Positions 28,583 through 37,340 of a stretch of DNA of 64,000 bases are shown piece by piece. Every line of letters begins with the position of its first letter. The first letter of the stretch is position 1. The notes under the pieces were generated by a model. It did no database searches. It saw only the letters and a list, made by a program, of their open reading frames with translations, and had not been told where the DNA came from. Source of the stretch: Allobosea sp. 47.2.35 (GTDB lineage Bacteria > Pseudomonadota > Alphaproteobacteria > Rhizobiales > Beijerinckiaceae); NCBI RefSeq assembly GCF_024655635.1, contig NZ_JANLGI010000006.1:180805-244804 (forward strand), read 5' to 3'. The translations under genes were made by a program, and so were the position numbers.

Positions 28583-29899
28583 CTAAGCCACCGCCCGCGC
28601 CGCGTCGCGCACGGCAGCCAGCGTCGCATCGACCACGCCTGCGTCATGCTCCGACGACACGAACCAGGCGCCGCGCTCCAGCACGCGCACGCCGCGCTTC
28701 AGCAGTTCATGCGCGAAGCGGCTATAGGCGGCCTTGTCGGCGCGCGCGACATCCCGGTAGTTCCGCGCCGGCGCGTCGAGCCCGAAGGCGACATGGAACA
28801 TCAGCGGGAAGCCGGCGACCTGCGCCTTGATATCTGTCTCCGCGAGAATGGTGCGGATGCCGTCCTGCAGGCGCTGGCCCTGAGCGGAACTGCGTTCGTA
28901 ATGCTCCGGCGTCAGCGCCTTCTGGGTCGCGACCAGCGCCGCCATCGCGACCGGCTGGGCATTGAAGGTGCCGCCATGCAGCACGCCGTCGGCGAACAGG
29001 TCGAGCAGGTCGGCCCGGCCAGCGATCGCCGCGACCGGGAAGCCGTTGGCGATCGCCTTGGCCATGAGGGTGAGATCCGGCGTCACGCCGAAGCGCTCCT
29101 GCGCCCCGCCACGCCCGAGCCGGAAGCCGGTGATGACCTCGTCGAAGATCAGGATCGCGCCATGCTTGCGGCAGGCGGCGAGCGCGCCTTCCAGATAGCC
29201 CGGTGCCGGCGCAATGGCGCCCTGGTTGCACATCGCCGGCTCCATCAGCACGGCGGCCACATCGCCCTTGGCGAGGCGGGTTTCCAGTGCCGCGAGATCG
29301 TTCCAACCGAGGATCGAGAGCCCCTCTCCGGCTTGCGGATCCTGGCCCTTGCTGCCGATCACCGGTGTCGGCGCCTCCTCGGGCCCGGCTGCGTTCAATC
29401 CCGGCGCCGTCGACCACAGGATATTGTCGAACCAGCCGTGGTAATGCCCTTCGAACTTGACGATGGTCCGCTTAGCCGTAGCAGCACGCGCCAAGCGCAT
29501 CGCGGCCTGCGCCACCTCCGAGCCGGATGAGCCGAAGCGCAGGCGCTCGGCCGAGGGAATGCGCTCGCAGATCAATTGCGCGGCTTCCGCTTCGACCGGC
29601 ATCTGGCCGGCGAAGAGGATGCCTTTCTCGGCCTGACGCTTCACCGCCTCGATGACGGGCGCCGGCGTATGGCCGAGCACCGTCGCGCCCATGCCGCAGT
29701 AATAATCGATGATCCGGTTGCCATCGACATCGATCAGATAGGCGCCCTCGCCGCGCTCGAAGACGAGCGGCCCGGGCTGCATGCCCAATCGGAAATTGCT
29801 GTTCACGCCGCCGGCGATGAAACGTGCATTCGCCGCAATCTGCCGGGCGGATTCATCGAAGCGCAGGGCGCCCGCCTGCTGGCTGTCCGTGCCTGTCAT
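28583..29899 (-). CDS. Class III (GSAM-type) aminotransferase
   Basis: 438 residues from the ATG at 29897-29899, with a GGGAGG ribosome site. PLP-dependent fold type I enzyme: FIAGGVNSNFRLG, DVDGNRIIDYYCGMGATVLGH, RFGSSGSEVAQAAMRLARA (phosphate-binding loop), KFEGHYHGWFDN, IFDEVITGFRLG (Asp contacting the PLP nitrogen) and LMAKAIANGFPVAAIAG (Schiff-base Lys). It resembles glutamate-1-semialdehyde aminomutase but sits in a catabolic locus. The same subgroup contains beta-amino-acid aminotransferases of Mesorhizobium and Variovorax, which is my preferred role. It is divergent from iclR and may be autoregulated with it. Confidence 0.88.
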   Translation of the reverse strand: MTGTDSQQAGALRFDESARQIAANARFIAGGVNSNFRLGMQPGPLVFERGEGAYLIDVDGNRIIDYYCGMGATVLGHTPAPVIEAVKRQAEKGILFAGQMPVEAEAAQLICERIPSAERLRFGSSGSEVAQAAMRLARAATAKRTIVKFEGHYHGWFDNILWSTAPGLNAAGPEEAPTPVIGSKGQDPQAGEGLSILGWNDLAALETRLAKGDVAAVLMEPAMCNQGAIAPAPGYLEGALAACRKHGAILIFDEVITGFRLGRGGAQERFGVTPDLTLMAKAIANGFPVAAIAGRADLLDLFADGVLHGGTFNAQPVAMAALVATQKALTPEHYERSSAQGQRLQDGIRTILAETDIKAQVAGFPLMFHVAFGLDAPARNYRDVARADKAAYSRFAHELLKRGVRVLERGAWFVSSEHDAGVVDATLAAVRDAARAVA

Positions 29900-29940
29900 T
29901 GCGTTGCCTCCCGCTGTTGCCCCGACCTCACCAGACCACC

Positions 29941-29959
29941 TGCTCCGCGTAAAGGAACA
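29941..29959. promoter_or_regulatory. Candidate IclR operator, site A (TGCTCC-N7-GGAACA)
   Basis: A 19-base dyad with one mismatch lies 41 bases upstream of the aminotransferase ATG and 73 bases upstream of the divergent iclR ATG. The same dyad with the same seven-base spacer recurs at 35933-35951 and 38886-38904, both in intergenic regions of this island. Confidence 0.5.
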
Positions 29960-30032
29960 GGGGTTTCGCCTTGCGGAATTCGCAGGCCTTGGCCATCCTG
30001 GCCCTTGAGCGAGCGCGACCACCGGAGCGGCC

Positions 30033-30824
30033 ATGCCCACGAAAACCGACAACCCCTATGTCGTGCAGCCGGTGATGAAGGCGCTGAAGGTGCTTGAGCT
30101 GGTCGCCCGCCACGGCCACGAGATCGCGCTCACCGCCGTCAGCAAGGAGCTCAAGATCCCGAAGACGACGACCTTCCGCTATTTGCAGACGCTGACCGCC
30201 GCCGGCTTCCTCGACCACAACCGTGCGACCGACCGCTACAATCTCGGCCCGCAACTGCGTGCCATCGCCCGCGCCGATGCCAGCGTCAGCAAGGTCCGCG
30301 AATTGGCGCGCCCGGCCATGATCGAATTGATGCAGGAGTTCAACGAGACCGTGAATCTCGCGGTCAAGGGCAACGGCACCGTCGTCTATATCGACCTGAT
30401 CGAGGCCAATCGGTCGCTGCGCATGCAGGCCCGCATCGGCGAGAGCCATCCGATGCATTCGACCGCGCTCGGCAAGGCGATCCTCGCCTTCCTGCCCGAG
30501 GTGGAGCGGCAAAGGCAGCTCGACCTGCCGCTGACCGAGCGCACCGGCCGCACGCTGCTGGAGCGCGAGGAGATCGAGCGACAGCTTCGGCAGGTCGCCC
30601 GCACCGGCTACGCCACGGAGATGGGCGAGAACGAGGACGGCGCCATGTGCGTCGGCGTGCCGATCCTCGACGAGGACGGCTACCCCGTCGCGGCGCTCAG
30701 CGTCTCGGCGCCCTTGATGCGGATGCCGCATTCGCTGGCGGCCAAGGTCGGCACGCGCCTGCGCGAGGTCGCAGCCGGCATCTCGACCCATCTCGGCTCG
30801 CGCCCGACCGCCGACCTGCGCTAG
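30033..30824 (+). CDS. IclR family transcriptional regulator
   Basis: 263 residues. An N-terminal winged helix-turn-helix (about residues 12-70: ALKVLELVARHGHEIALTAV, then KELKIPKTTTFRYLQTL, and LDHNRATDRYNLGPQL) is followed by an IclR effector-binding domain (about 85-255) with VNLAVKGNGTVVYIDLIE, RIGESHPMHSTALGKAILAFLP and the closing GVPILDEDGYPVAALSVSAP. IclR proteins act as dimers or tetramers on palindromic operators and respond to small organic acids. It is divergent from the aminotransferase and convergent with the permease genes, so the island is its likely target. Confidence 0.94.
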   Translation: MPTKTDNPYVVQPVMKALKVLELVARHGHEIALTAVSKELKIPKTTTFRYLQTLTAAGFLDHNRATDRYNLGPQLRAIARADASVSKVRELARPAMIELMQEFNETVNLAVKGNGTVVYIDLIEANRSLRMQARIGESHPMHSTALGKAILAFLPEVERQRQLDLPLTERTGRTLLEREEIERQLRQVARTGYATEMGENEDGAMCVGVPILDEDGYPVAALSVSAPLMRMPHSLAAKVGTRLREVAAGISTHLGSRPTADLR

Positions 30825-30829
30825 GGCGC

Positions 30830-31777
30830 TCATCGGTATTCGATCCGCGGGTCGATCCAGGCGTAGAGCATGTCGACTGTGAGGTTGATCAGCATATACG
30901 CGATCAGGATCACCAGGATGCAGCCCTGGATCAGCGGGTAGTCGCGGGTGCTGATCGCCTGGATCAGCAGGCGCCCGAGCCCCGGATAGGTGAACACCGC
31001 CTCCGTCACCACGGCGCCGCCGATGAAATTCGCCATCATCAAGCCGACGATGGTGACGAAGGGCAGGAGCGCATTGCGCATGATGTGGAAGCCGACGATG
31101 CGGTTCTCCGGCACGCCCTTGGCCCGCGCCGTGCGGACATAATCGGCCCGCGCCTCGCCGATCAGCGACGCCCGCAGGAAGCGCGCCAGGATGCCCGAGA
31201 CATAGGTACCGAGCGTGATCGCCGGCAGCGCGAGGCTGCGCAAGGCATCGACCGGAGACTCCCAGAACGGGACATGCCGCGAAGCCGATGGCAGCCAGCG
31301 CAATTCCACCGCGAAGAGCAGGATCAACAGGATGCCGAGCCAGAAGGTCGGCACGCCCAGCGCGAGCGCACTCCAGCCGCTGAGCAGGCGATCAAGCCAG
31401 GAATTCGGCTTCACCGCGCTCGCGATCGCCACGGGAATGCCGATGACCAGCGCAACGAAGATTGCCGCCAGCGCCAGTTGCAAGGTCGCCGGCAGGCGCT
31501 CGCCGATCAGTTGCAGCACCGGCTGGCGGCTGTGCAGCGAGAGCCCGAAATCGCCCATCGCCGCGCGTCCGAGCCAGTCGGCGTATTGCACGACCATCGG
31601 CCGGTCGAGCCCGTAGCGCTGGATCGCGGCGGCGATCTCCTCCGGCCCGGCATTCTCGCCGACGATCACCGCGACCGGCCCGCCGGGCACCGCATAGATC
31701 ATCGCGAAGATCGCGAAGGAGGCGATCAGCAGCACCGGCAGCATCTGGAACAGGCGGCGCAGGACATAGGCCGTCAT
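30830..31777 (-). CDS. Peptide-type ABC transporter permease (DppB/OppB family)
   Basis: 315 residues and about six transmembrane helices. MTAYVLRRLFQMLPVLLIAS is the typical N-terminus of DppB-type permeases, and the cytoplasmic EAA-like loop reads ARAKGVPENRIVGFHIMRNALLP, which contacts the ATPase. It ends with YAWIDPRIEYR, also typical. It overlaps the DppC-type permease by four bases (ATGA), so the two are translationally coupled and form a heterodimer in the inner membrane. No ATPase gene follows; the next gene downstream is the convergent iclR. Confidence 0.95.
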   Translation of the reverse strand: MTAYVLRRLFQMLPVLLIASFAIFAMIYAVPGGPVAVIVGENAGPEEIAAAIQRYGLDRPMVVQYADWLGRAAMGDFGLSLHSRQPVLQLIGERLPATLQLALAAIFVALVIGIPVAIASAVKPNSWLDRLLSGWSALALGVPTFWLGILLILLFAVELRWLPSASRHVPFWESPVDALRSLALPAITLGTYVSGILARFLRASLIGEARADYVRTARAKGVPENRIVGFHIMRNALLPFVTIVGLMMANFIGGAVVTEAVFTYPGLGRLLIQAISTRDYPLIQGCILVILIAYMLINLTVDMLYAWIDPRIEYR

Positions 31778-32652
31778 CGCCGGCCCCCGATCGTCTCGCC
31801 GCTGGCATCGGTCTCGTCGCGGTCGAGGATCGCGGTCAGCGCCCGGCCGATCGTATCGAGCGAGAGGATCGTCAGCGTCAGCACGATTCCGGGCAGCACC
31901 GCATAGGTCGGCGCCTCGTAGAGATAGGATTTGCCGGTGCGCAGCATCTCGCCCCAGCTCGGCGTCGGTGGCGGCACGCCGACCCCGAGGAAGGCCAGCG
32001 CCGCCTCCAGCAGGATCGCGATCGAGGCCAGCACGATCGCCTGCACCACCAGCGGGCTCAAGGCGTTGGGCAGGATCGTTTTGAACATGATGTAGCCGGG
32101 ACTACCGCCGAAGCCGCGCACCGCCGTGACGAAATCGAGCTGGCGCAGGGCCATGACCTGCGCCCGCGCGATCCGCGCGAAGCCCGGAATGCCGGCGATG
32201 CCGACCGCGATCAGCGCCGCCCCCTGGCTGCGGCCGAGCACGGCGATCAGCGCCATCGCGAACAGGATGTTGGGCAGCGCCAGCAGCACGTCGATGCAGC
32301 GCATCAGCAGGGAATCGCGCCAGTCGCCATAGAAGCCGGCGGCGAGCCCGATCGGCACGCCGACCAGCGCCGCGATGATGACCGCGCCGACCGCAGTCAA
32401 AAGCGAGGTCCGCGCGCCATAGATGACGCGCGCCAGGATATCGCGGCCGAGTTCGTCGGTGCCGAACCAGTTCTCGGCCGAGGGCGGCAGCAGCGAGGCC
32501 GCCACGCTCTGCGACAGCGGATCGAAGGGCAGCACGGTCGCGAAAGCCGCCGCCAGCGCCACCAGCCCGAGAAAGCCGAGCCCGAGCGCTGCACCGCGCC
32601 GGGCGAGCAGCCGGCGCAGCAATCCCTTGATCCGGGCCAACGTCTCCGTCAT
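31774..32652 (-). CDS. Peptide-type ABC transporter permease (DppC/OppC family)
   Basis: 292 residues. The N-terminal helix (about 18-40) is followed by the DppC-type periplasmic segment with ENWFGTDELGRDILARVIYGAR, a diagnostic motif of this permease family, and by five more helices. The EAA-like coupling loop reads VRGFGGSPGYIMFKTILPNALSP. It partners the DppB-type permease with which it overlaps by four bases. A GC-rich hairpin in the preceding gap probably lowers its expression relative to the binding protein. Confidence 0.95.
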   Translation of the reverse strand: MTETLARIKGLLRRLLARRGAALGLGFLGLVALAAAFATVLPFDPLSQSVAASLLPPSAENWFGTDELGRDILARVIYGARTSLLTAVGAVIIAALVGVPIGLAAGFYGDWRDSLLMRCIDVLLALPNILFAMALIAVLGRSQGAALIAVGIAGIPGFARIARAQVMALRQLDFVTAVRGFGGSPGYIMFKTILPNALSPLVVQAIVLASIAILLEAALAFLGVGVPPPTPSWGEMLRTGKSYLYEAPTYAVLPGIVLTLTILSLDTIGRALTAILDRDETDASGETIGGRR

Positions 32653-32682
32653 CGCCGGGCGCCGCGCTCGCGCCGCCCGGCG
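32653..32682. promoter_or_regulatory. Intercistronic hairpin between binding-protein and permease genes
   Basis: CGCCGGGCG and CGCCCGGCG, perfectly complementary with a 12-base loop, lie between the substrate-binding protein stop and the DppC ATG. Such stems after a binding-protein gene commonly stabilise the upstream message or partially stop transcription, giving more binding protein than permease. Confidence 0.5.
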
Positions 32683-32695
32683 CCGTCAGGCCGCA

Positions 32696-34234
32696 TCATT
32701 TGAAGCCGATGGTGCGCGCGATGAAGAGGTTATCCATATCGAGCGTGATCCCGCCGATCTTGTCGGAGGCGACGATCAGGCCGACATCGTAGGAATTGGT
32801 GGGGATGCCGAAGGCCTCCACGACCATGACCTTGTTGAGGTTGTCATAGGCCGCCTTGACCTCCGCCGCCCCGCCGGACGCGCCATCGACCCTGGCGATC
32901 GCGGCGACGTAGTCGGGATGCGGATGCGGGTCCTTCAGGACCGGATTGCCCGAGGTGCGGTAGATCGAGTTGGTGGCGACGCGCGACGGGAATTTCTGAA
33001 CGTTGCCGACGGCGCCGAAGGTCGCGGCGAAATCGCCGCCAAGCAGAGCGGTGACGTATTCCGCGCCCTGCCGCATGTCGAGTTCAACGGGGATGCCGAT
33101 CTTCTGCAGCGAGCCCTGCACGATCTGGCTGATCGCGACCGAAGGCTCGTCGCTGCCATTGACCAGCAGCTTCCAGTTCTTGAGCTCGTCGGCGGAAAGG
33201 CCGGAAGCGGCGATCAGCTTCTTCGCCTTCTCCAGGTCATAGGCATAAGTCGCGTTGTAGCTCTCGTCATAGGCCGGGCTCGCCGGCGCCCAGGGCAGCG
33301 CCACGACCTTGCCCATGCCGGCATAGCCAACGCGCAGGATGCTCGCCCGGTCCATCAGATGGTTGAAGGCCTGCCGGAACGCCTTGTTGCGGAACGGCCC
33401 GCGCGTCGAATTGATGCGGAAGACCTGCACCAATGGCCCCGGCCCGGCGAAGACCTGAAAGCCGGCATTCTTGAGCCTGACGGCGCTGCGCGAAGAGCCG
33501 TTATAGACGATATCGACCGCGCCCGATTCCAGCGCGGCGCTCGCCGAGGCATCCTCGCTGAACACCGTGAAGACGAGGTCCTGCACGATCGGCTGCTTCT
33601 CGCGCCAGTATTTCGGATTGGCCTTGAGCGTCAGGCTCTGCCCTACCGCGCGGTTGACCAGCGTGTAGGGCCCGGTGCCGGCCGGCACGGTCTCGACCGT
33701 GTCGATGCCCTTCGGGTCGATCGGGATCAGGAACTGCAGCAGGTCGAGGATCTGGCGCTCGGGCACCGGGGCCTTGAAGTTGATCGTCACGGTGGAATCG
33801 TCGGGCGCCGACCAGTCCTTGACGATCGACATCGTCGGGAACACGTTCTTGCCGCGCTTGGGATCGGCGCCCTTCTGCAAGGTCGCCAGCACGGAATCCG
33901 CCTTGAACGGTGTGCCGCTCTGGAAGGTCACGCCGCTGCGCAGCTTCAGCGTCACCGCGCTCTTGTCCGGCGCGATTGTCCACTCCGTCGCCAGGCTCGG
34001 CTCCGGCTTCCCCTCCGGCGTGTACTCGATCAGGCTGTCATAGAGGTTCTTGATGACGTGGAAATTCACCGTCGAGAGCTGCTGCGGGTCGTAATTCGCC
34101 AGCTCGCTCAGCACGGCGACGCGCAATCTCCCGCCCTTGAGCTGCTGGGCCGAGGCCGGCAAGGCTCCCGCCAGGGACACGCCCGCCAGCGCAAGGCCGG
34201 CCATGCCGAATTGACGTCGCGACAGCTTTGTCAT
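32696..34234 (-). CDS. ABC transporter substrate-binding protein (SBP_bac_5, peptide type)
   Basis: 512 residues. The N-terminus MTKLSRRQFGMAGLALAGVS with SRRQF and an AxA site (PASA) is a twin-arginine-type signal peptide. The mature part is a family 5 periplasmic binding protein: NYDPQQLSTVNFHVIKNLYD, PEPSLATEWTIAPDKSAVTL, LRSGVTFQSGTPFKADSVL and FRNKAFRQAFNHLMDRASIL are the usual blocks. These proteins bind oligopeptides, dipeptides, nickel or glutathione; ligand is not predictable here, although the neighbouring peptidases favour a peptide. The gene is 31 bases after the M81 gene stop, in one operon with it. Confidence 0.95.
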   Translation of the reverse strand: MTKLSRRQFGMAGLALAGVSLAGALPASAQQLKGGRLRVAVLSELANYDPQQLSTVNFHVIKNLYDSLIEYTPEGKPEPSLATEWTIAPDKSAVTLKLRSGVTFQSGTPFKADSVLATLQKGADPKRGKNVFPTMSIVKDWSAPDDSTVTINFKAPVPERQILDLLQFLIPIDPKGIDTVETVPAGTGPYTLVNRAVGQSLTLKANPKYWREKQPIVQDLVFTVFSEDASASAALESGAVDIVYNGSSRSAVRLKNAGFQVFAGPGPLVQVFRINSTRGPFRNKAFRQAFNHLMDRASILRVGYAGMGKVVALPWAPASPAYDESYNATYAYDLEKAKKLIAASGLSADELKNWKLLVNGSDEPSVAISQIVQGSLQKIGIPVELDMRQGAEYVTALLGGDFAATFGAVGNVQKFPSRVATNSIYRTSGNPVLKDPHPHPDYVAAIARVDGASGGAAEVKAAYDNLNKVMVVEAFGIPTNSYDVGLIVASDKIGGITLDMDNLFIARTIGFK

Positions 34235-34265
34235 CGCTTTCCCCTTTGTTGTCTCTGGTTTCGTC

Positions 34266-35780
34266 TCAGCTTTTCCCCGCTCCCGGCTGGGACGAATGCG
34301 CCCGCCAGTCGCTTATTGTCTCCAACGGATAGACCGGGCGCGGAATCCGCTGCCACGGCAGGGTGAACACGTCCGATTGCCCCGGCCCGCGCGTATCGGC
34401 GCGGACGAGCCCGGAGGCGATGCGGTCGAAATACTGGAAGTTCGAGGCCGTCTTGAGCACCGCCATCTTGTAGTCGGAGAGGTCGATGCCGAAGGCCTCG
34501 TAGACGTCCGGCACATTGCCCGCGACGCCGCGCAGCTCCGAGATCAAGAGCGTCACCGGCCCAACATCGAAGACAGCGACACGGCCCATGTGGACCTCGG
34601 GCTGATGGTTGAAGTTCAACGGGATCGAACCGCCGCCGAGCTTGCGCACGCGGCCCGTCACGGTCAGCGGCTTGAAGAATGCCGTCGCCGCATCGCCCCC
34701 GAGCGGCAGCGTCACCTCGGCGCCCTCGCCCGCCGCCGTCAACGTCGCGACGGCCTTGGGCGAGATCAGCGGGATCAGCGCCTTGCTCCTGATGCCGAGC
34801 CGCAGCATCGCTTCCAGCAGCAGGTTGCTGTCGCCGGCCGCGCCGCCGAAGACGGTATCGCCGGTATCGCTGACGACGACCATGCCGCGCTCGGCCGCAT
34901 CGGCCTTGCGCACAGCGTCATCGATGGAGACCGCCTCGCGCACCTGAAAATCATCGCGCATCGACCAGGCGAGATCGGCCAGCTCGTCCGCCAGCTTCTC
35001 GGCCAGCGCCTGATCGCTGTCGGTGACCACGATGGTCGACCAGCCGCCCTCCGCGACATCGAGCCAGGGCTGCATCGGGTAGTTCGAGGCCTGCAGGACG
35101 CGCCGGTCGGCCTCGATCGCGCGGGCCCGGTCGAACCAGATCTTCATCGGCCCTTTCGAGGTCAGGAACTGCTCCTGATGCGAGAGCAGCGGTATCTTGC
35201 GCCAGGCCATGACCGGCCGGCACTTCTCAATGAGGATACGCAGCAGCACTTGCGTTCCGATCTTGCCGGTATCGAACACGTCATGCGGCTGGGTGCGATG
35301 CCCGACGATGGCCGTGCAATTGGCCATGATCTTGTGGGTGACATTGGCGTGGTGATCGAGCCCGAGCAGGATCGGCACGTCCGGCCCCAATATCTTCCGG
35401 CAAAGCTCGGCCTGCTCGCCCTCGACATCGTCGATGCCTTCGGCCGCGCAGGCGCCGTGCAGATGCAGGACGAGCCCGTCGATCGGCCCCACCGTCTCGA
35501 GCCCCGCCCGGATCTTCGCCTGGAAGAAATCGAAGGCCTCGCGCGAGATGCGCCCGCCAGCCACGGCCCAGGCCCGGATGATCGGGATCGTCTCGATGGC
35601 GAGACCGCTCTCCTTCACCGCCGCGTAATGCCCGCCGATCTGGCCGATCTCGCCGAAATGCCGGGCAATCTCTTCGCCCTCGACGAGGCCGAACGCCTCG
35701 AAATCGGCGAGCGTCGTCAGCAGCGGATTGAAGTCGTTCGTCTCCTGAACGATGTGGATCAGCGCCAGACGCACGGCCAT
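34266..35780 (-). CDS. M81 (MlrC-family) metallopeptidase, copy 1
   Basis: 504 residues. Family M81 proteins (named after microcystinase C, MlrC) are zinc-dependent and cleave short peptides. Motifs shared with the two other copies here are QETNDF (residues 12-17), LHLHGA (105-110), GLDHHANVT (140-148, the D-x-H-x-N metal motif) and HRTQPHDVFDTG (161-172). The C-terminal MlrC_C domain follows from about residue 300 (VVVSDTGDTVFGGAAGDSN, SELRGVAGNVPDVYEAFGID). No signal peptide is present, so it acts in the cytoplasm after import. It leads the operon with the binding protein and permeases, and operator-like site B lies 153 bases upstream. Confidence 0.93.
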   Translation of the reverse strand: MAVRLALIHIVQETNDFNPLLTTLADFEAFGLVEGEEIARHFGEIGQIGGHYAAVKESGLAIETIPIIRAWAVAGGRISREAFDFFQAKIRAGLETVGPIDGLVLHLHGACAAEGIDDVEGEQAELCRKILGPDVPILLGLDHHANVTHKIMANCTAIVGHRTQPHDVFDTGKIGTQVLLRILIEKCRPVMAWRKIPLLSHQEQFLTSKGPMKIWFDRARAIEADRRVLQASNYPMQPWLDVAEGGWSTIVVTDSDQALAEKLADELADLAWSMRDDFQVREAVSIDDAVRKADAAERGMVVVSDTGDTVFGGAAGDSNLLLEAMLRLGIRSKALIPLISPKAVATLTAAGEGAEVTLPLGGDAATAFFKPLTVTGRVRKLGGGSIPLNFNHQPEVHMGRVAVFDVGPVTLLISELRGVAGNVPDVYEAFGIDLSDYKMAVLKTASNFQYFDRIASGLVRADTRGPGQSDVFTLPWQRIPRPVYPLETISDWRAHSSQPGAGKS

Positions 35781-35932
35781 CCTCCCGGATTGCGACCGCT
35801 GCTCCGGCCGATGCCGGACGAAGCGGATTGTCGACTTCAGGGCATCGCGCCGGGCTGAATCTGTGTTGGGCGGCAGCCCGGCCTCATCGTCAAAAGCGTA
35901 GTTGCGTCAAATATTTCACGTCAAGGATTGGA

Positions 35933-35951
35933 TGTTCCATCTGAAGGAACA
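35933..35951. promoter_or_regulatory. Candidate IclR operator, site B (TGTTCC-N7-GGAACA)
   Basis: Perfect six-base arms with a seven-base spacer lie in the 255-base gap upstream of the M81-copy-1 operon. An AT-rich stretch just before it (35911-35920) is a possible promoter. It has the same dyad and spacing as sites A and C. Confidence 0.55.
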
Positions 35952-35982
35952 CGCACTCACAGGACCTTTCGGGAGATTCAAT

Positions 35983-36013
35983 CCTCACCCTGCGGAGCCG
36001 CCGCAGGATGAGG
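35983..36013. terminator. Hairpin downstream of the D-serine-dehydratase-like gene
   Basis: CCTCACCCTGCGG and CCGCAGGATGAGG pair with one mismatch around a five-base loop, 22 bases after the stop of the PLP enzyme gene. It likely separates that operon from the downstream M81-importer operon. No clear T-run follows. Confidence 0.5.
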
Positions 36014-36035
36014 ACGATGGTATCGGTGCAGACGC

Positions 36036-37340
36036 TTAGAAGAAGGTCCGGATGGCGCCGGTGACGGTCCAGTCGTCATCGACCAGCATCAGCACCGCCC
36101 ATTTGTCGAAGGTCGTGCAGGGATGGCCGATGCCGAAGGCCACCATATCACCGACCTGCAAAGGGCTCTCCTCCGGCGTACCGAGATGGCAATGCTGGTC
36201 GTTGAGGCCGAGCACCGTATGGCCGGCCGGCATCGGCTCCGGCCGCTGCGTCGCCCCGCCCGGCCGATACCAGCGCACCGGCACCGGCATGCCGGAATCG
36301 AACGAGATATCGCGCTTGCCGACGGTGAGCAGGCTGCGCCCGCGCTCCGGCCGCGACTGGACATAGGCCCAGACCTCCAGCGCCGGCTCGAGGCCGCCCG
36401 GCGGCAGCTTGAGGCTGGTCTCCAGCGTGATCCGTCGGAACGCCGCCGAATAGACCGTGGAATCATGGGTCAGGTAGCAACCGGAACGCAGCACCTTGAC
36501 GATCGGCCGCTTGAAGGCGGCGGCATTGAAGGCCTCGCCAACCCGGTCGAACAGCGAGGTCCCGCCGGCCGAGAGTACCATCGGCTCCGGCCCGAGCAGC
36601 CCCTCGCTCTCGGCCGCCGCCGCGACGGCAACCACCTCGCCGAGCAATCGGTCGGCATTGGCGGTATCGCTGTGCAGTCCCTCGAAGCACTCGAAACCGG
36701 CAAGCCGCAGCCCCGGCGCGCCCGCGACCGCACGCGCCACGGCCAGCGCCTCCTCGCGCGTCCGCGCCCCGGTGCGCCCCCCCATGAAGCCGATCTCGAC
36801 GAAGATCCGTAGCGGGTTGGCGCCCGCATGCCCCTTCGCCGCCTGCGCCAGCAGACCGACCCCGGCAACGCTGTCGGCAAGGCAATAGAGCTCGAAGCCG
36901 GGTTCCCGCAGCGCCTCGAAACAGGCGGCGATCTCCTGCGACCCGACCGGCTGGTTGGCGAGGATGACGCGCTTCACGCCGAAATGCCGGGCGACCGCGA
37001 GCTGCTGCATCGTCGCGACGGTGATCGCCCAGGCGCCATCGGCGACCTGCAGGTCGAAGAGCTGCGGCGCCATCGTCGTCTTGCCATGCGGCGCGATCAG
37101 CAGGCCGTTGGCGGCGCTGAAGGCGCTCATCCAGGCGCTGTTGGCCGTGAGAACGCTTTCGCGGATCACAGCCAGCGGCATCGGCATGTCGCCAGCGAGC
37201 ACGTTCCAGCCCTGTTTGCCGACATCGCCGAGCCGCAGCGAGGCGCCCGGCGGCAGGCCCTTCACCAGCACATCGAGGCGCTGATCCTCGATCTCGCGAA
37301 GCGACAGGCGCGGGAGCGGGGCGGGAGCAGTCACAGCCAT
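36036..37340 (-). CDS. D-serine dehydratase / D-threonine aldolase-like PLP enzyme
   Basis: 434 residues. An N-terminal alanine-racemase-type TIM barrel has APHGKTTMAP with the PLP lysine at K87, then IFVEIGFMGGRTGAR and VLSAGGTSLFD. A C-terminal beta domain has DQHCHLGTPEE (His383) and IGHPCTTFD (His406, Cys408). The H-x-C pair matches the zinc-binding residues of eukaryotic-type D-serine dehydratase (DSD1) rather than the H-x-D of D-threonine aldolase. Annotated relatives are often called 'amino acid deaminase'. It probably deaminates a D-hydroxy-amino acid in the cytoplasm. Its ATG overlaps the M81-copy-2 stop region by ten bases, so the two are coupled. Confidence 0.87.
   Translation of the reverse strand: MAVTAPAPLPRLSLREIEDQRLDVLVKGLPPGASLRLGDVGKQGWNVLAGDMPMPLAVIRESVLTANSAWMSAFSAANGLLIAPHGKTTMAPQLFDLQVADGAWAITVATMQQLAVARHFGVKRVILANQPVGSQEIAACFEALREPGFELYCLADSVAGVGLLAQAAKGHAGANPLRIFVEIGFMGGRTGARTREEALAVARAVAGAPGLRLAGFECFEGLHSDTANADRLLGEVVAVAAAAESEGLLGPEPMVLSAGGTSLFDRVGEAFNAAAFKRPIVKVLRSGCYLTHDSTVYSAAFRRITLETSLKLPPGGLEPALEVWAYVQSRPERGRSLLTVGKRDISFDSGMPVPVRWYRPGGATQRPEPMPAGHTVLGLNDQHCHLGTPEESPLQVGDMVAFGIGHPCTTFDKWAVLMLVDDDWTVTGAIRTFF

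Noticed and set aside
28583..29899. hemL (glutamate-1-semialdehyde aminomutase) for haem synthesis
   Set aside because: Alphaproteobacteria usually make aminolevulinate by HemA condensation, and the gene lies in a catabolic island; a class III aminotransferase is more likely.
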